DNA from: DAITMV01 sp046318595
Lineage (GTDB): Bacteria; Pseudomonadota; Gammaproteobacteria; Burkholderiales; Burkholderiaceae_B
Length of the DNA stretch: 64,000 nucleotides
Direction of reading: 5' to 3'
Assembly (NCBI GenBank): GCA_046318595.1
Contig: JBKCTV010000015.1
Coordinates: 70,922 to 134,921 of the forward strand
Shown here: one piece after another, positions 49,897 through 58,439 of the stretch
Layout: the number at the start of each line of letters is the position of its first letter
How positions within the stretch are numbered: position 1 is the first letter of the stretch
The notes under the pieces: generated by a model
Told to the model about the DNA's origin: nothing
What the model saw: the letters and a program-made list of their open reading frames with translations, nothing else
Databases searched by the model: none
Program-made: the position numbers and the translations under genes

Positions 49897-51604
49897 GGGC
49901 GGCGGGTGAGCTACGATTTTCGAACAAACGCGTGATATACCACTGCTGTGCGATAGACAAGATATTGTTCACCACCCAGTAGAGCACCAGGCCGGACGGG
50001 AAAAAGAAGAACATGAAAGAAAATAGCAGCGGCATCAGCATCATGACCTTAGCCTGTAGCGGATCTGGCGGCATGGGGTTCAGCCGAGTCTGCAGGAACA
50101 TGGTTGCCGCCATCACGATGGGCAGCAAGCCGACGGGCATGTCGATGAACAGGAATTTGATGTGGAATATTTCTTCGGGAACCGTCAGATCGCGAATCCA
50201 GCCAATCCAGGGCGCATTACGCATTTCGACACTGGCGAGCAGAACCCAGTACAGCGCCAGGAAAACCGGTATTTGCACGATGACCGGCAAACAGCCGCCG
50301 AGCGGGTTGATTTTTTCGGTGCGGTAAAGCTCCATCATCGCCTGGTTGAGCTTCATTTTGTCGCTGCCGTACTGTTCGCGCAGCTTGGTCAGACGCGGCG
50401 TCATTTTACGCATCCGGGCCATCGAGCGATAACTGGTGGCCGACAGTGGGAAAAACGCCAGCTTGACGATAATCGTTAGAAGTACGATCGCCCAACCCCA
50501 ATTACCGACCAGGCTGTATAGATGCTCGAGCAACCAAAACAGCGGCTTGCAGATCATTCGCAGCCAACCGTAATCGCGCACCAACTCCAGGCCGGGCGCC
50601 ACGCCCTCCAAAGTCCGTTCGTTTTGCGGGCCGGCGTAGAGCGTCGAGTCGTAGGTCGTCGTGGCGGCCGGCGCTAGTGTTCCCAACGGGCTCAAAGTGC
50701 CAATCGCGTATAAATTATCGCTGACCCGCTTAGTGTAGATACTCCGCGGCGTATCCGACCTGGGCACGAAAGCCGAAACAAAGTAGTGCTGCACCATCGC
50801 CACCCAGCCAGCAGAGGAATTTTTGACGTGGTCGGCCGAAGCTTTTTCGATATCGCCAAAAGCCACTTTCTGATAATACTTTTCGGGCGTATAAACCGCC
50901 GGGCCGGTAAAAGTGCTGTAAAAATGCGAGGCTCCCGGCGCACTACCGCCGTCACGGCTGAGTTGCAGATATACGGAGGGTTGCACGGGGACCGCCGACA
51001 CGTTGGTGATTTCCTGACGCAGCGCGATCGCATAGTGGCCGCGCTTGAGCGTGTAGATTTCGCTGACTTTCAAGCCGCCGCGCAGCGCTTCGAACCGCAG
51101 CTCGAGCGTATCCTGCCCAGCCGGCAGTGTGGTCGCCGACGACACCAAGGCGAACGGAGTTCGGTGATTTGGCGCCTCGGACACGCCGACCACACCGACC
51201 TGCGCCACGTAAGTACGGGCAGCGGAGATTTCAAACAAACGCGTCGAGCGGCCCGGTGCATCGGCATCTGGATAATTCAGCAGTTCGGCACCGACCAATT
51301 GCGCACCGACAGTATCGAACGTCAGTCGCAGGACATCGGTCGTCACGATAATGCGCTCGCCCTGGCTTGGCGCCTGGTCAGATGGCGGCAGCAGATTGGT
51401 GGACTGTGGCGCAGTGGGCAAGTCGTTGAGTACCGGTTTGGCGCCGGCGCCGCTGGCTGGTGACTTGGCATCAGGCGCGGGCGCCATACCGAACAGACCA
51501 GCCATCATGGATGGCCGACCTTGGGCTTTTTGCCAGTTATCCCAAAGCAGCAGAAGGGAAAACGAAAAAACCATCCACAACACCATTCGACGAGTATCCA
51601 CCAC
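49886..51604 (-). CDS. yidC: Membrane protein insertase YidC
   Basis: 572 residues. Inserts and folds inner-membrane proteins alone or with SecYEG; a main client is ATP synthase subunit c, encoded here too. N-terminal anchor (MVLWMVFSFSLLLLWDNW), a large periplasmic beta-sandwich (about 60-350), then five transmembrane segments. The conserved hydrophilic-groove helix begins WGWAIVLLTIIVKLAFFPL. SYRSMARMRKMTPRLTKLRE is the cytoplasmic coiled loop. It follows yidD by 15 bp. Confidence 0.96.
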   Translation of the reverse strand: MVDTRRMVLWMVFSFSLLLLWDNWQKAQGRPSMMAGLFGMAPAPDAKSPASGAGAKPVLNDLPTAPQSTNLLPPSDQAPSQGERIIVTTDVLRLTFDTVGAQLVGAELLNYPDADAPGRSTRLFEISAARTYVAQVGVVGVSEAPNHRTPFALVSSATTLPAGQDTLELRFEALRGGLKVSEIYTLKRGHYAIALRQEITNVSAVPVQPSVYLQLSRDGGSAPGASHFYSTFTGPAVYTPEKYYQKVAFGDIEKASADHVKNSSAGWVAMVQHYFVSAFVPRSDTPRSIYTKRVSDNLYAIGTLSPLGTLAPAATTTYDSTLYAGPQNERTLEGVAPGLELVRDYGWLRMICKPLFWLLEHLYSLVGNWGWAIVLLTIIVKLAFFPLSATSYRSMARMRKMTPRLTKLREQYGSDKMKLNQAMMELYRTEKINPLGGCLPVIVQIPVFLALYWVLLASVEMRNAPWIGWIRDLTVPEEIFHIKFLFIDMPVGLLPIVMAATMFLQTRLNPMPPDPLQAKVMMLMPLLFSFMFFFFPSGLVLYWVVNNILSIAQQWYITRLFENRSSPAARAG

Positions 51605-51619
51605 TATCCTTTTTAAATT

Positions 51620-51862
51620 TTATTGTCGGGGCGGGACGGGATCCCAGCCACCGGAGCACCAGGGATGACACCGGCACACACGCCGCAGAGCGAGCCACGA
51701 ACCTTTTGCGGCACCATGCGTTTCCAACGCGACCAGCGCATAGTCCGAACAAGTCGGCAAAAACCGGCAACTGGGCGCAAGCCACGGACTAATAGCGTAT
51801 TGATAGGCGCGAACCGCGTGCCTCAAGGCTTGCTGAACAGCTTTTCGAGCTCCAGCCACCAT
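51620..51862 (-). CDS. yidD: Membrane protein insertion efficiency factor YidD
   Basis: 80 residues from MVAGARKAV at 51862. Signature AYQYAISPWLAPSCRFLPTC, then SDYALVALETHGAAKGSWLA with the conserved Cys residues (CRF, PTC, RVCRCHPW). Family members are about 70-85 residues, which is why the longer open frame is not used. It overlaps rnpA by 40 bp, as in many bacteria. It assists YidC-dependent insertion. Confidence 0.92.
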   Translation of the reverse strand: MVAGARKAVQQALRHAVRAYQYAISPWLAPSCRFLPTCSDYALVALETHGAAKGSWLALRRVCRCHPWCSGGWDPVPPRQ

Positions 51863-52188
51863 TGCTCCCGGTCTTTTTGGCCGATGTGTTGGACTGGTCG
51901 TACCAGTCTGACGAGAATGTCGCATTCAGGCCCACATGGCCCCGCCTGATGCTCGGCGCAAGCGTTTTTCTTCTTCCACTGCACGAAAGCCTGCCGTATC
52001 AACCTTTTCAGCAAGTGCCGATCGACCGCCCTCGAAACGTGCCGCTTAGGAACCAAAATGCCTAGCCTGGCGAATCGGCAAAGCCCGCAGGAGGCTGAGG
52101 TCAACAACTGCAAACGCGCTGTGCGCCGGTAAGGGCGCTGTCGTAAAAACTCGGAAAATCCGACAGATTGCGGAATAGATAGCAGCAA
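51823..52188 (-). CDS. rnpA: Ribonuclease P protein component
   Basis: 121 residues with a TTG start that gives a normal N-terminus (SIPQSVGFSEFLRQRPYRRT). Binds the RNase P RNA and the 5' leader of pre-tRNA. The family core is recognisable, LGILVPKRHVSRAVDRHLLK then RLIRQAF, but the usual RNR motif (RNRxKR) is changed to RHLLKR. The protein is about the usual length. It lies between rpmH and yidD, the invariant order. Confidence 0.9.
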   Translation of the reverse strand: MLLSIPQSVGFSEFLRQRPYRRTARLQLLTSASCGLCRFARLGILVPKRHVSRAVDRHLLKRLIRQAFVQWKKKNACAEHQAGPCGPECDILVRLVRPVQHIGQKDREQWWLELEKLFSKP

Positions 52189-52214
52189 AACCGAGTCAAT
52201 CCAAAACCGGCGCG

Positions 52215-52349
52215 TCAGACCGCCAAACGGGTCCGCCCTTTGGCGCGCCGGGCGCGAATCACCGCCCGTCCACCGCGGGTGCTCATACGAACGAGAAAGC
52301 CGTGCGTACGCTGCCGGCGTACTTTGGATGGTTGGTATGTGCGTTTCAT
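52215..52349 (-). CDS. rpmH: 50S ribosomal protein L34
   Basis: 44 residues, strongly basic: starts MKRTYQPSKVRRQRTHGF, continues LVRMSTRGGRAVIRARRAKG and ends RTRLAV. This matches L34 throughout. An AAGG ribosome site lies 9 nt upstream. It is too short for many ORF lists. It diverges from dnaA across 120 bp and leads the rpmH-rnpA-yidD-yidC-mnmE operon. Confidence 0.98.
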   Translation of the reverse strand: MKRTYQPSKVRRQRTHGFLVRMSTRGGRAVIRARRAKGRTRLAV

Positions 52350-52382
52350 GATATCAAACCTTGCATTGAAAATTAACCAAGC

Positions 52383-52388
52383 ATTATA
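52383..52388 (-). promoter_or_regulatory. Probable -10 box for rpmH
   Basis: TATAAT on the minus strand, 34 bp upstream of the rpmH ATG. The -35 region at the proper distance is poor. A perfect GTGCT-TCGC-AGCAC inverted repeat (52412-52425) lies just behind it and could be a regulator site or hairpin. Confidence 0.45.
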
Positions 52389-52439
52389 GCCACTTGACGT
52401 GAAAAATCCTAGTGCTTCGCAGCACCCGAATATCAGTGT

Positions 52440-52455
52440 CGTTTCATGTGAACCA
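52440..52455. other. Degenerate parS-like palindrome upstream of dnaA
   Basis: CGTTTCATGTGAACCA agrees with TGTTTCACGTGAAACA at 13 of 16 positions. It lies in the rpmH-dnaA gap, 14 bp before the dnaA ATG. The T for C at the centre would probably weaken ParB binding. Confidence 0.3.
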
Positions 52456-52469
52456 AGGCTTCCGCTACA

Positions 52470-53936
52470 ATGACGGATTGGCCGCCGTCTTGGAAATTCC
52501 CGCGCACCGTGATCGAAGACTTTTGGGCAACCTGTTCTGAACTACTGAGCAGGGATATGCCTGCACAACAGTACAAGCTTTGGATCAAGCCCCTGATACC
52601 GGTTCATTACGAGAAATCCGACCGGTTGTTACGCATGTCCGCACCCAACCGTTTCAAGCTGGACTGGGTGATCAACAATTATGCGGGCCGTATCAACGAA
52701 ATCGCCAATTCATTTTTCGAATCGGACACGTCGATCCGTTGGGAAATCGCTAGCCGGCCGGGCGCGCCGGAACGTTTCGCGGCGGTGGATTCGCGCACCC
52801 TGGCCGAGAAAACGCCAGTCGAGCGGTCAGACGCCAATAGCGGTAAGTCCGTCGCCCCAATACGCATCTTGAATGGGCAACCGCCCGTCCGGCAATCCGC
52901 CGATCTGGCCTACGAACGTTCCAAACTGAACAATGAACTGATTTTCGACAATTTCGTTTCCGGTCGAGCCAACCAGCTCGCGCGGGCGGCCGCCGAACAG
53001 GTCGCAGCCAATCCAGGTGTTTCATATAACCCGCTGTTTTTGTACGGTGGCGTCGGTCTAGGCAAAACGCACCTGATTCATTCGATCGGCAATAAAGTGC
53101 TGGAGGCTCATCCAAGCGCGGTGATCCGGTATATCCACGCCGAGCAGTATGTGAGCGATGTGGTCAAGGCTTATCAACGCAAAGCGTTCGACGAGTTTAA
53201 AAGATATTACTATTCGCTGGACTTGCTGCTGATCGACGATATTCAGTTTTTTGCGGGCAAGAACCGGACGCAGGAAGAATTTTTCTATGCGTTCGAGCAG
53301 TTGATCGCCGCCAAGAAACAGATCATCATCACCAGCGACACATACCCGAAAGACATTCAAGGTATCGAAGAGCGCCTGATTTCGCGGTTTAACAGCGGTC
53401 TGACGGTTGCGATCGAGCCGCCCGAACTCGAAATGCGGGTTGCCATCCTGTTGAAAAAAGCCGAGCAACAGGCCGTTCAGGTTTCGGAGGACGTGGCATT
53501 TTTCGTGGCCAAGCACATGCGCTCGAACGTCCGCGAGCTGGAAGGTGCCCTGCGGCGCATCATGGCCTACGCATCGTTTCACAACCGTCAAGTGAGTATG
53601 GATGTCGTGCGCGAAGCGCTTCGCGATATGATTTCGATCCACCATGGGCAGATTTCGGTGGAAACCATTCAGAAGACCGTTGCCGAGTACTACAAAATCA
53701 AAATTGCCGATATGTACTCGAAACGCCGTCAGGCCATCATCGTTCTGCCCAGGCAGGTGGCGATGTATTTAGCAAAAGAGCTGACGGAAAAGAGTTACAT
53801 GGAGATCGGTGAGCTGTTCGGCGGTCGGGATCACACTACCGTGTTGCATGCGGTTCATAAAATCAATGACTTGCGTGGTCAGCAGACGGAGTTGAACCAT
53901 TCGCTGCATGTTCTCGAGCAGACCTTGAAGGGATGA
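52470..53936 (+). CDS. dnaA: Chromosomal replication initiator DnaA
   Basis: 488 residues. Domain I (DFWATCSELLSRDMPAQQYK, then LWIKPLIP) begins about residue 17; a GTG at 52509 is an alternative start nearer the family N-terminus. Domain II linker is about 85-150. The AAA+ domain III has Walker A GGVGLGKTH (194-202), Walker B LLLIDDIQFF, and the sensor/arginine motifs. Domain IV carries the DNA-binding signature GGRDHTTVLHA. It initiates at oriC, whose DnaA boxes follow immediately downstream. Confidence 0.98.
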   Translation: MTDWPPSWKFPRTVIEDFWATCSELLSRDMPAQQYKLWIKPLIPVHYEKSDRLLRMSAPNRFKLDWVINNYAGRINEIANSFFESDTSIRWEIASRPGAPERFAAVDSRTLAEKTPVERSDANSGKSVAPIRILNGQPPVRQSADLAYERSKLNNELIFDNFVSGRANQLARAAAEQVAANPGVSYNPLFLYGGVGLGKTHLIHSIGNKVLEAHPSAVIRYIHAEQYVSDVVKAYQRKAFDEFKRYYYSLDLLLIDDIQFFAGKNRTQEEFFYAFEQLIAAKKQIIITSDTYPKDIQGIEERLISRFNSGLTVAIEPPELEMRVAILLKKAEQQAVQVSEDVAFFVAKHMRSNVRELEGALRRIMAYASFHNRQVSMDVVREALRDMISIHHGQISVETIQKTVAEYYKIKIADMYSKRRQAIIVLPRQVAMYLAKELTEKSYMEIGELFGGRDHTTVLHAVHKINDLRGQQTELNHSLHVLEQTLKG

Positions 53937-54174
53937 ACAAAGAGATGACGGGGGCTTTGGAAAAACTTGTATGGACTGTGGATAAATGGTCGACTTATCC
54001 ACAGGTAAATGCCGATTTCGTTTTTTACGAAAAAGTAATCCACATTATCCACCGGCTGTCCAATCCCGTATACAGGTTTGGAAAAAGGACTCAAGTTTTT
54101 GAAAAGTCTATGAAAAAATGGTTTATCCCCAGGATGGGGCATGCTCTATTAACTAATCCTATAAGGAAATATAG
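53937..54174. other. oriC: Probable oriC between dnaA and dnaN
   Basis: 238-bp gap with a cluster of DnaA boxes. Two match TTATCCACA perfectly (53977-53985, minus orientation; 53995-54003, plus). Three have one mismatch: 54036-54044 (TAATCCACA), 54045-54053 (TTATCCACC) and 54123-54131 (TTATCCCCA). The surrounding bases are A/T-rich (GTTTTTTACGAAAAAG, GTTTTTGAAAAG). The rpmH-dnaA gap has no DnaA box. The origin could also need sequence outside this gap. Confidence 0.8.
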
Positions 54175-55281
54175 ATGCAACTGATACACAGCTCGCGAGA
54201 TACGCTCATACGCAAGCTGCAGGTTGTCAGCAATATCGTCGAACGACGCAATACGCTGCCGGTGCTTGCCAACGTTTTGCTGCGGAAAGTTGGAACGACG
54301 ATGACCCTGCTGTCAACGGATATTGAAATGCAGGTATCGACATCGGGTGATTTCGGCCTTGGCGACGAAACCGTGGCCACTACGGTTGCCGCCCGCAAAC
54401 TGCTCGATATTTTGCGTTCCTTGCCTGACGGGGCGGACGTCGGGCTCAAGCTCGACGGGCAAAAGCTGACCGTGCAGTCGGGCAAGAGCCGATTTTCCTT
54501 GCAAACGCTTCCGGCGGACGAGTTTCCTGTCGTACAGGAGCCCGCCCAGTGGCTGGCGAATGTTACGGTTAGCCAGAAAACCTTGAAATATCTGCTGTCG
54601 ATGGTCTATTTTTCTATGGCTCAGCAGGATTTGCGCTACTACCTGAATGGCGTTTTGCTGCTGGTCGAGGATGGTTTGCTACGCGCGGTCGCGACTGACG
54701 GTCACCGTCTGGCATACGCCGAAGTGCTGACGGACTCGGCAGTGAGCAAGCACGAAGTCATCATGCCGCGCAAAACCGTCCTTGAGCTGATGCGGCTGCT
54801 TGTCGATACGGACGACCCGGTGAGCGTCGACCTCGCGCACAACCAGGCGCGTTTCCAGTTTAACGAAATCGATCTGATATCGAAGCTGGTCGAGGGTAAA
54901 TTTCCCGATTATCAACGCGTCATTCCGAAAGGCCACACACAGCATTTCGTGGTCGGGCGGGAGATCTTCCTGAAGTCGCTGCAGCGCGCATCGATCCTGA
55001 CGACCGATAAGTTCCGTGGGGTTCGTTGTGTCGTCAGCAATGGATTGCTGTCTGTGGTTGTCATCAATTCCGATCAGGAAGAGGCTCACGACGAAATCGA
55101 AATCGATTACGCAGGCGCGACCATCGACATCGGTTTCAACGTGAACTACCTGCAGGACGTGCTGAACAACCTAAAAACCGACAATATCCAGATGACTTTG
55201 CAGGACAGCAACAGCAGTGCGCTGATTACCAAATCCGGCAGCGACGAGTTCAAATACGTCGTCATGCCGATGCGGATTTAA
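54175..55281 (+). CDS. dnaN: DNA polymerase III sliding clamp (beta subunit)
   Basis: 368 residues. Ring-shaped processivity factor with three clamp domains. N-terminal VSNIVERRNTLPVLANVLL, middle MVYFSMAQQDLRYYLNGVLL and VATDGHRLA, and the C-terminal VVMPMRI of the hydrophobic binding cleft are all present. AAGGA lies 7 nt upstream. gyrB follows after 31 bp with no recF between. Confidence 0.97.
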   Translation: MQLIHSSRDTLIRKLQVVSNIVERRNTLPVLANVLLRKVGTTMTLLSTDIEMQVSTSGDFGLGDETVATTVAARKLLDILRSLPDGADVGLKLDGQKLTVQSGKSRFSLQTLPADEFPVVQEPAQWLANVTVSQKTLKYLLSMVYFSMAQQDLRYYLNGVLLLVEDGLLRAVATDGHRLAYAEVLTDSAVSKHEVIMPRKTVLELMRLLVDTDDPVSVDLAHNQARFQFNEIDLISKLVEGKFPDYQRVIPKGHTQHFVVGREIFLKSLQRASILTTDKFRGVRCVVSNGLLSVVVINSDQEEAHDEIEIDYAGATIDIGFNVNYLQDVLNNLKTDNIQMTLQDSNSSALITKSGSDEFKYVVMPMRI

Positions 55282-55312
55282 TGTTTTTCGACGTTCTCGA
55301 CGAAGCGACTCC

Positions 55313-57760
55313 ATGAACACAGACAACGAACACCAAGCGCAACAATCCGCCGATTACGGCGCCGACGCAATCCGCATGCTCAAGGGGCTGGAAGCCGTTC
55401 GCAAACGGCCCGGCATGTACATCGGTGATACCAGCGACGGTACGGGCCTGCACCACACGGTGTTCGAAGTCGTGGACAATTCGATCGACGAGGCGCTCGC
55501 CAAGCACTGCGACGAGATCATCGTCACGATTCACACCGATAATTCTATTTCGGTGCTTGACAACGGTCGCGGTATTCCTACCGATGTCCACAAGGACGAC
55601 GAGTTTCACCGCTCGGCAGCCGAAATCGTTATGACCGAGCTACACGCCGGCGGTAAGTTCGATCAAAACAGCTACAAGGTGTCGGGCGGCCTGCACGGCG
55701 TCGGTGTATCGTGCGTGAATGCCCTGTCCGAATGGCTGCGTCTGACGATTCGGCGCCATGGCCAAGTGCATTTCATGGAGTTCCGGCGCGGCGCGCGGGT
55801 CGAACCGTTGAAAATCACCGGCAAGACGGACAAACGCGGCACCGAAGTGCATTATTTGGCCGACAAGGAGATTTTCGGCAATGTCGAGTTTCACTACGAA
55901 ATTTTGTCCAAACGGCTGCGCGAACTGTCATTCCTGAACCATGGCGTGCGTATCAAGTTAGTCGACCAGCGACAGAACAAAGAGGAAGATTTTGCCTTCC
56001 TTGGCGGTGTAGGCGGTTTCGTGCAGTACATCAACAAAACCAAAACAGTACTGCATCCGAATGCGTTCGAAGCCACCGGCGAGTCGTCGATCGGTGGCAT
56101 TCCCGTGAGCGTCGATGTGGCGATGCAATGGAACGATTCCTACAACGAAAACGTGCTTTGCTTTACCAACAATATTCCGCAACGCGACGGCGGCACGCAC
56201 CTGACAGGCCTGCGCGCGGCGATGACCCGGGTTATTAACAAATACATCGAAGAGCACGACTTCGCCAAAAAAGCCAAAGTCGATACCACTGGCGATGATA
56301 TGCGCGAGGGTTTGGCCTGCGTGCTGTCGGTCAAAGTGCCCGAACCGAAGTTCAGTTCGCAGACCAAGGAAAAGCTGGTCAGCTCGGAAGTGCGGCCTGC
56401 CGTCGAGGAAATCGTCGCGAATGCCTTGCAAAATTATTTGCAGGAGCGGCCAGCCGACGCCAAAATCATTTGCGGCAAGATCGTGGATGCCGCGCGTGCC
56501 CGCGACGCCGCACGGCGCGCCCGCGAAATGACGCGCCGCAAAGGCGTGCTCGATGGCGTCGGCCTGCCCGGCAAGCTCGCCGACTGCCAGGAGCGCGATC
56601 CGAGCAAATGCGAAATTTATATCGTCGAGGGTGACTCGGCGGGTGGCTCGGCCAAGCAGGGCCGCGACCGAAAATTTCAAGCCATTTTGCCGCTACGCGG
56701 CAAGGTGCTGAATGTCGAGAAAGCGCGTTTCGACAAATTGCTGTCGTCCGAGCAGATCACGACCTTGATAACGGCGCTCGGCACCAGCATCGGCGTCGAC
56801 GACTTCAATATCGACAAGCTGCGTTATCACCGCATCATCATCATGACCGACGCTGACGTCGACGGCGCGCATATTCGCACGCTGTTGCTCACGTTGTTGT
56901 ATCGCCAACTGCCGCAGCTGGTCGAGCGCGGCCACATCTACATCGCCCAGCCGCCGCTCTTCAAGGTCAAGCATGGGAAGGAAGAACGCTACCTGAAGGA
57001 TGTCGAAGAGGAAAGCGCCTACATGCTGCAGCTCGCTCTCCAAGGCGCTTCGTTGATCACGAAAACCGACGCCGCGCCGATCGGTGGTGAGGCGCTGGCA
57101 GAACTTGTGCGTCAGTTCGCATTGGTGGAAGCTGTCGTGCGCCGTCTGGCGCGTGTTATCGATCAGGCGGCGCTGTTGGCGATCGCTGATGGCGTGCAGC
57201 TCAACATGGACGACGCCAGTCAGGCCGAACAGTCGGCTCTGGCGCTGGAGCGCGGTATCGGTGCGCCGGAAGTCAGCGTTTTTGCATTATTCGATGATCG
57301 GACAGACAAACATCAGCTCATGATTCACCGCCGTCACCATGGCAATGTGAAAGCCAGCACGATCGATGCCGACTTCGTGCACGGCGCTGACTATCCGATC
57401 CTCGTCAACGCCGCGTTGACTTTCAAAGGTTTACTGGGTGGGGGCGCGGAAGTCCGCCGGGGCGAAGGCGAAAAAGCCAAGAGCCGTGCGGTGAGCAGCT
57501 TTCGCGAGGTGATGACCTGGCTGCTGGAACAAGCCGAAGGCAGCGTCACCAAGCAGCGTTATAAAGGTCTGGGCGAAATGAACCCCTCCCAGCTGTGGGA
57601 AACGACTATGGACCCGACAGTGCGGCGCTTGATGCGCGTGCAAATCGAGGATGCGCTGGCAGCGGATCAGATTTTTACGACGCTGATGGGCGATGACGTG
57701 GAACCGAGGCGAGCTTTCATCGAGAGCAATGCCTTGCTGGCGGGGAATGTGGATGTTTGA
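55313..57760 (+). CDS. gyrB: DNA gyrase subunit B
   Basis: 815 residues. ATPase half of gyrase, which introduces negative supercoils. GHKL ATPase motifs: EVVDNSIDEA (N box), DNGRGIPTDVH, GGLHGVGVSCVNAL. The transducer domain precedes the Toprim motifs EGDSAGGSAKQGRDRKFQAI and ADVDGAHIRTLLLT. The proteobacterial insertion of about 170 residues is present (around 575-750), followed by QRYKGLGEMNP and MGDDVEPRRAFIE near the end. Confidence 0.98.
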   Translation: MNTDNEHQAQQSADYGADAIRMLKGLEAVRKRPGMYIGDTSDGTGLHHTVFEVVDNSIDEALAKHCDEIIVTIHTDNSISVLDNGRGIPTDVHKDDEFHRSAAEIVMTELHAGGKFDQNSYKVSGGLHGVGVSCVNALSEWLRLTIRRHGQVHFMEFRRGARVEPLKITGKTDKRGTEVHYLADKEIFGNVEFHYEILSKRLRELSFLNHGVRIKLVDQRQNKEEDFAFLGGVGGFVQYINKTKTVLHPNAFEATGESSIGGIPVSVDVAMQWNDSYNENVLCFTNNIPQRDGGTHLTGLRAAMTRVINKYIEEHDFAKKAKVDTTGDDMREGLACVLSVKVPEPKFSSQTKEKLVSSEVRPAVEEIVANALQNYLQERPADAKIICGKIVDAARARDAARRAREMTRRKGVLDGVGLPGKLADCQERDPSKCEIYIVEGDSAGGSAKQGRDRKFQAILPLRGKVLNVEKARFDKLLSSEQITTLITALGTSIGVDDFNIDKLRYHRIIIMTDADVDGAHIRTLLLTLLYRQLPQLVERGHIYIAQPPLFKVKHGKEERYLKDVEEESAYMLQLALQGASLITKTDAAPIGGEALAELVRQFALVEAVVRRLARVIDQAALLAIADGVQLNMDDASQAEQSALALERGIGAPEVSVFALFDDRTDKHQLMIHRRHHGNVKASTIDADFVHGADYPILVNAALTFKGLLGGGAEVRRGEGEKAKSRAVSSFREVMTWLLEQAEGSVTKQRYKGLGEMNPSQLWETTMDPTVRRLMRVQIEDALAADQIFTTLMGDDVEPRRAFIESNALLAGNVDV

Positions 57761-57929
57761 TGTCAGGCGACATACAAAGTGAAAACTGTGCAAAGTTAGT
57801 GAAAAATTGCTGAGACAGATAGCGCGGCTTCAAGTACCAAGTGCAACAGGGTTAAGTTTAGCGTGCCAATTCAATCAGATTGCGTGGCTTACAGACAGCT
57901 ATTTCTCAAATAGAGCCTCTTACTGTTTC

Positions 57930-58439
57930 TCACAAGATGACAGGCCAATCCGGTAACTCATTGCGTCCCGCCGCCCCCGCCGCCGGGAAATGCGCCGCCA
58001 ATAACTGCGTGATGGCCTCGATTCCTTGCCGTAAACCAGCCGTATGCTCACCCTGCCGAAACGCCGCCTCCATCGTCTGGCAAATGCCTTCCCAGGCGGC
58101 CACGCCCACCCGCGCATGAATGCCGCGATCGGCGACGATCTCGACATCGCGGTCGGCCAACAGTAAGTAAATCAGCACGCCATTGTTGTGCTCGGTATCC
58201 CAGACGCGTTGCTGAGCAAACACATCGATGGCGCGTTCCCGTGCGGTTTGCTGTCTGAAGAGCGGCGCACCGTCCAAAGCGCCTTCGATGACGAGTTGCA
58301 GCTGCCCGGTATGCAGGGTTTCGCTATGTGCGATCGCCTGCCCGATGGCCTGCAAGCTTGCGGCCGGAAATACTTGCCGGACGCGCCAACGTGGCATGGT
58401 CCAATGCTTGAACAAGCGCCTGATATTCATATTCACCAT
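57930..58439 (-). CDS. TPM-domain protein, small paralogue next to YgcG
   Basis: 169 residues. A TPM (TLP18.3/Psb32/MOLO-1) fold is seen from IGQAIAHSETLHTGQLQLVI through RVWDTEHNNGVLIYLLLADR, then DVEIVADRGIHARVGVAAWE. There is no signal peptide or membrane helix. Its start overlaps the YgcG-like stop by 7 bp. The trio with YgcG-like and LemA genes is conserved in Burkholderiales; function is not established. Likely co-transcribed with lemA. Confidence 0.8.
   Translation of the reverse strand: MVNMNIRRLFKHWTMPRWRVRQVFPAASLQAIGQAIAHSETLHTGQLQLVIEGALDGAPLFRQQTARERAIDVFAQQRVWDTEHNNGVLIYLLLADRDVEIVADRGIHARVGVAAWEGICQTMEAAFRQGEHTAGLRQGIEAITQLLAAHFPAAGAAGRNELPDWPVIL

Noticed and set aside
55958..56680. 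Long antisense frame within gyrB (240 codons)
   Set aside because: It mirrors the codon structure of a highly conserved gene and has no resemblance to any protein family. The same reasoning applies to long antisense frames in topB (7359-8690), pckG (45571-46329) and the fusion gene (61461-63203).
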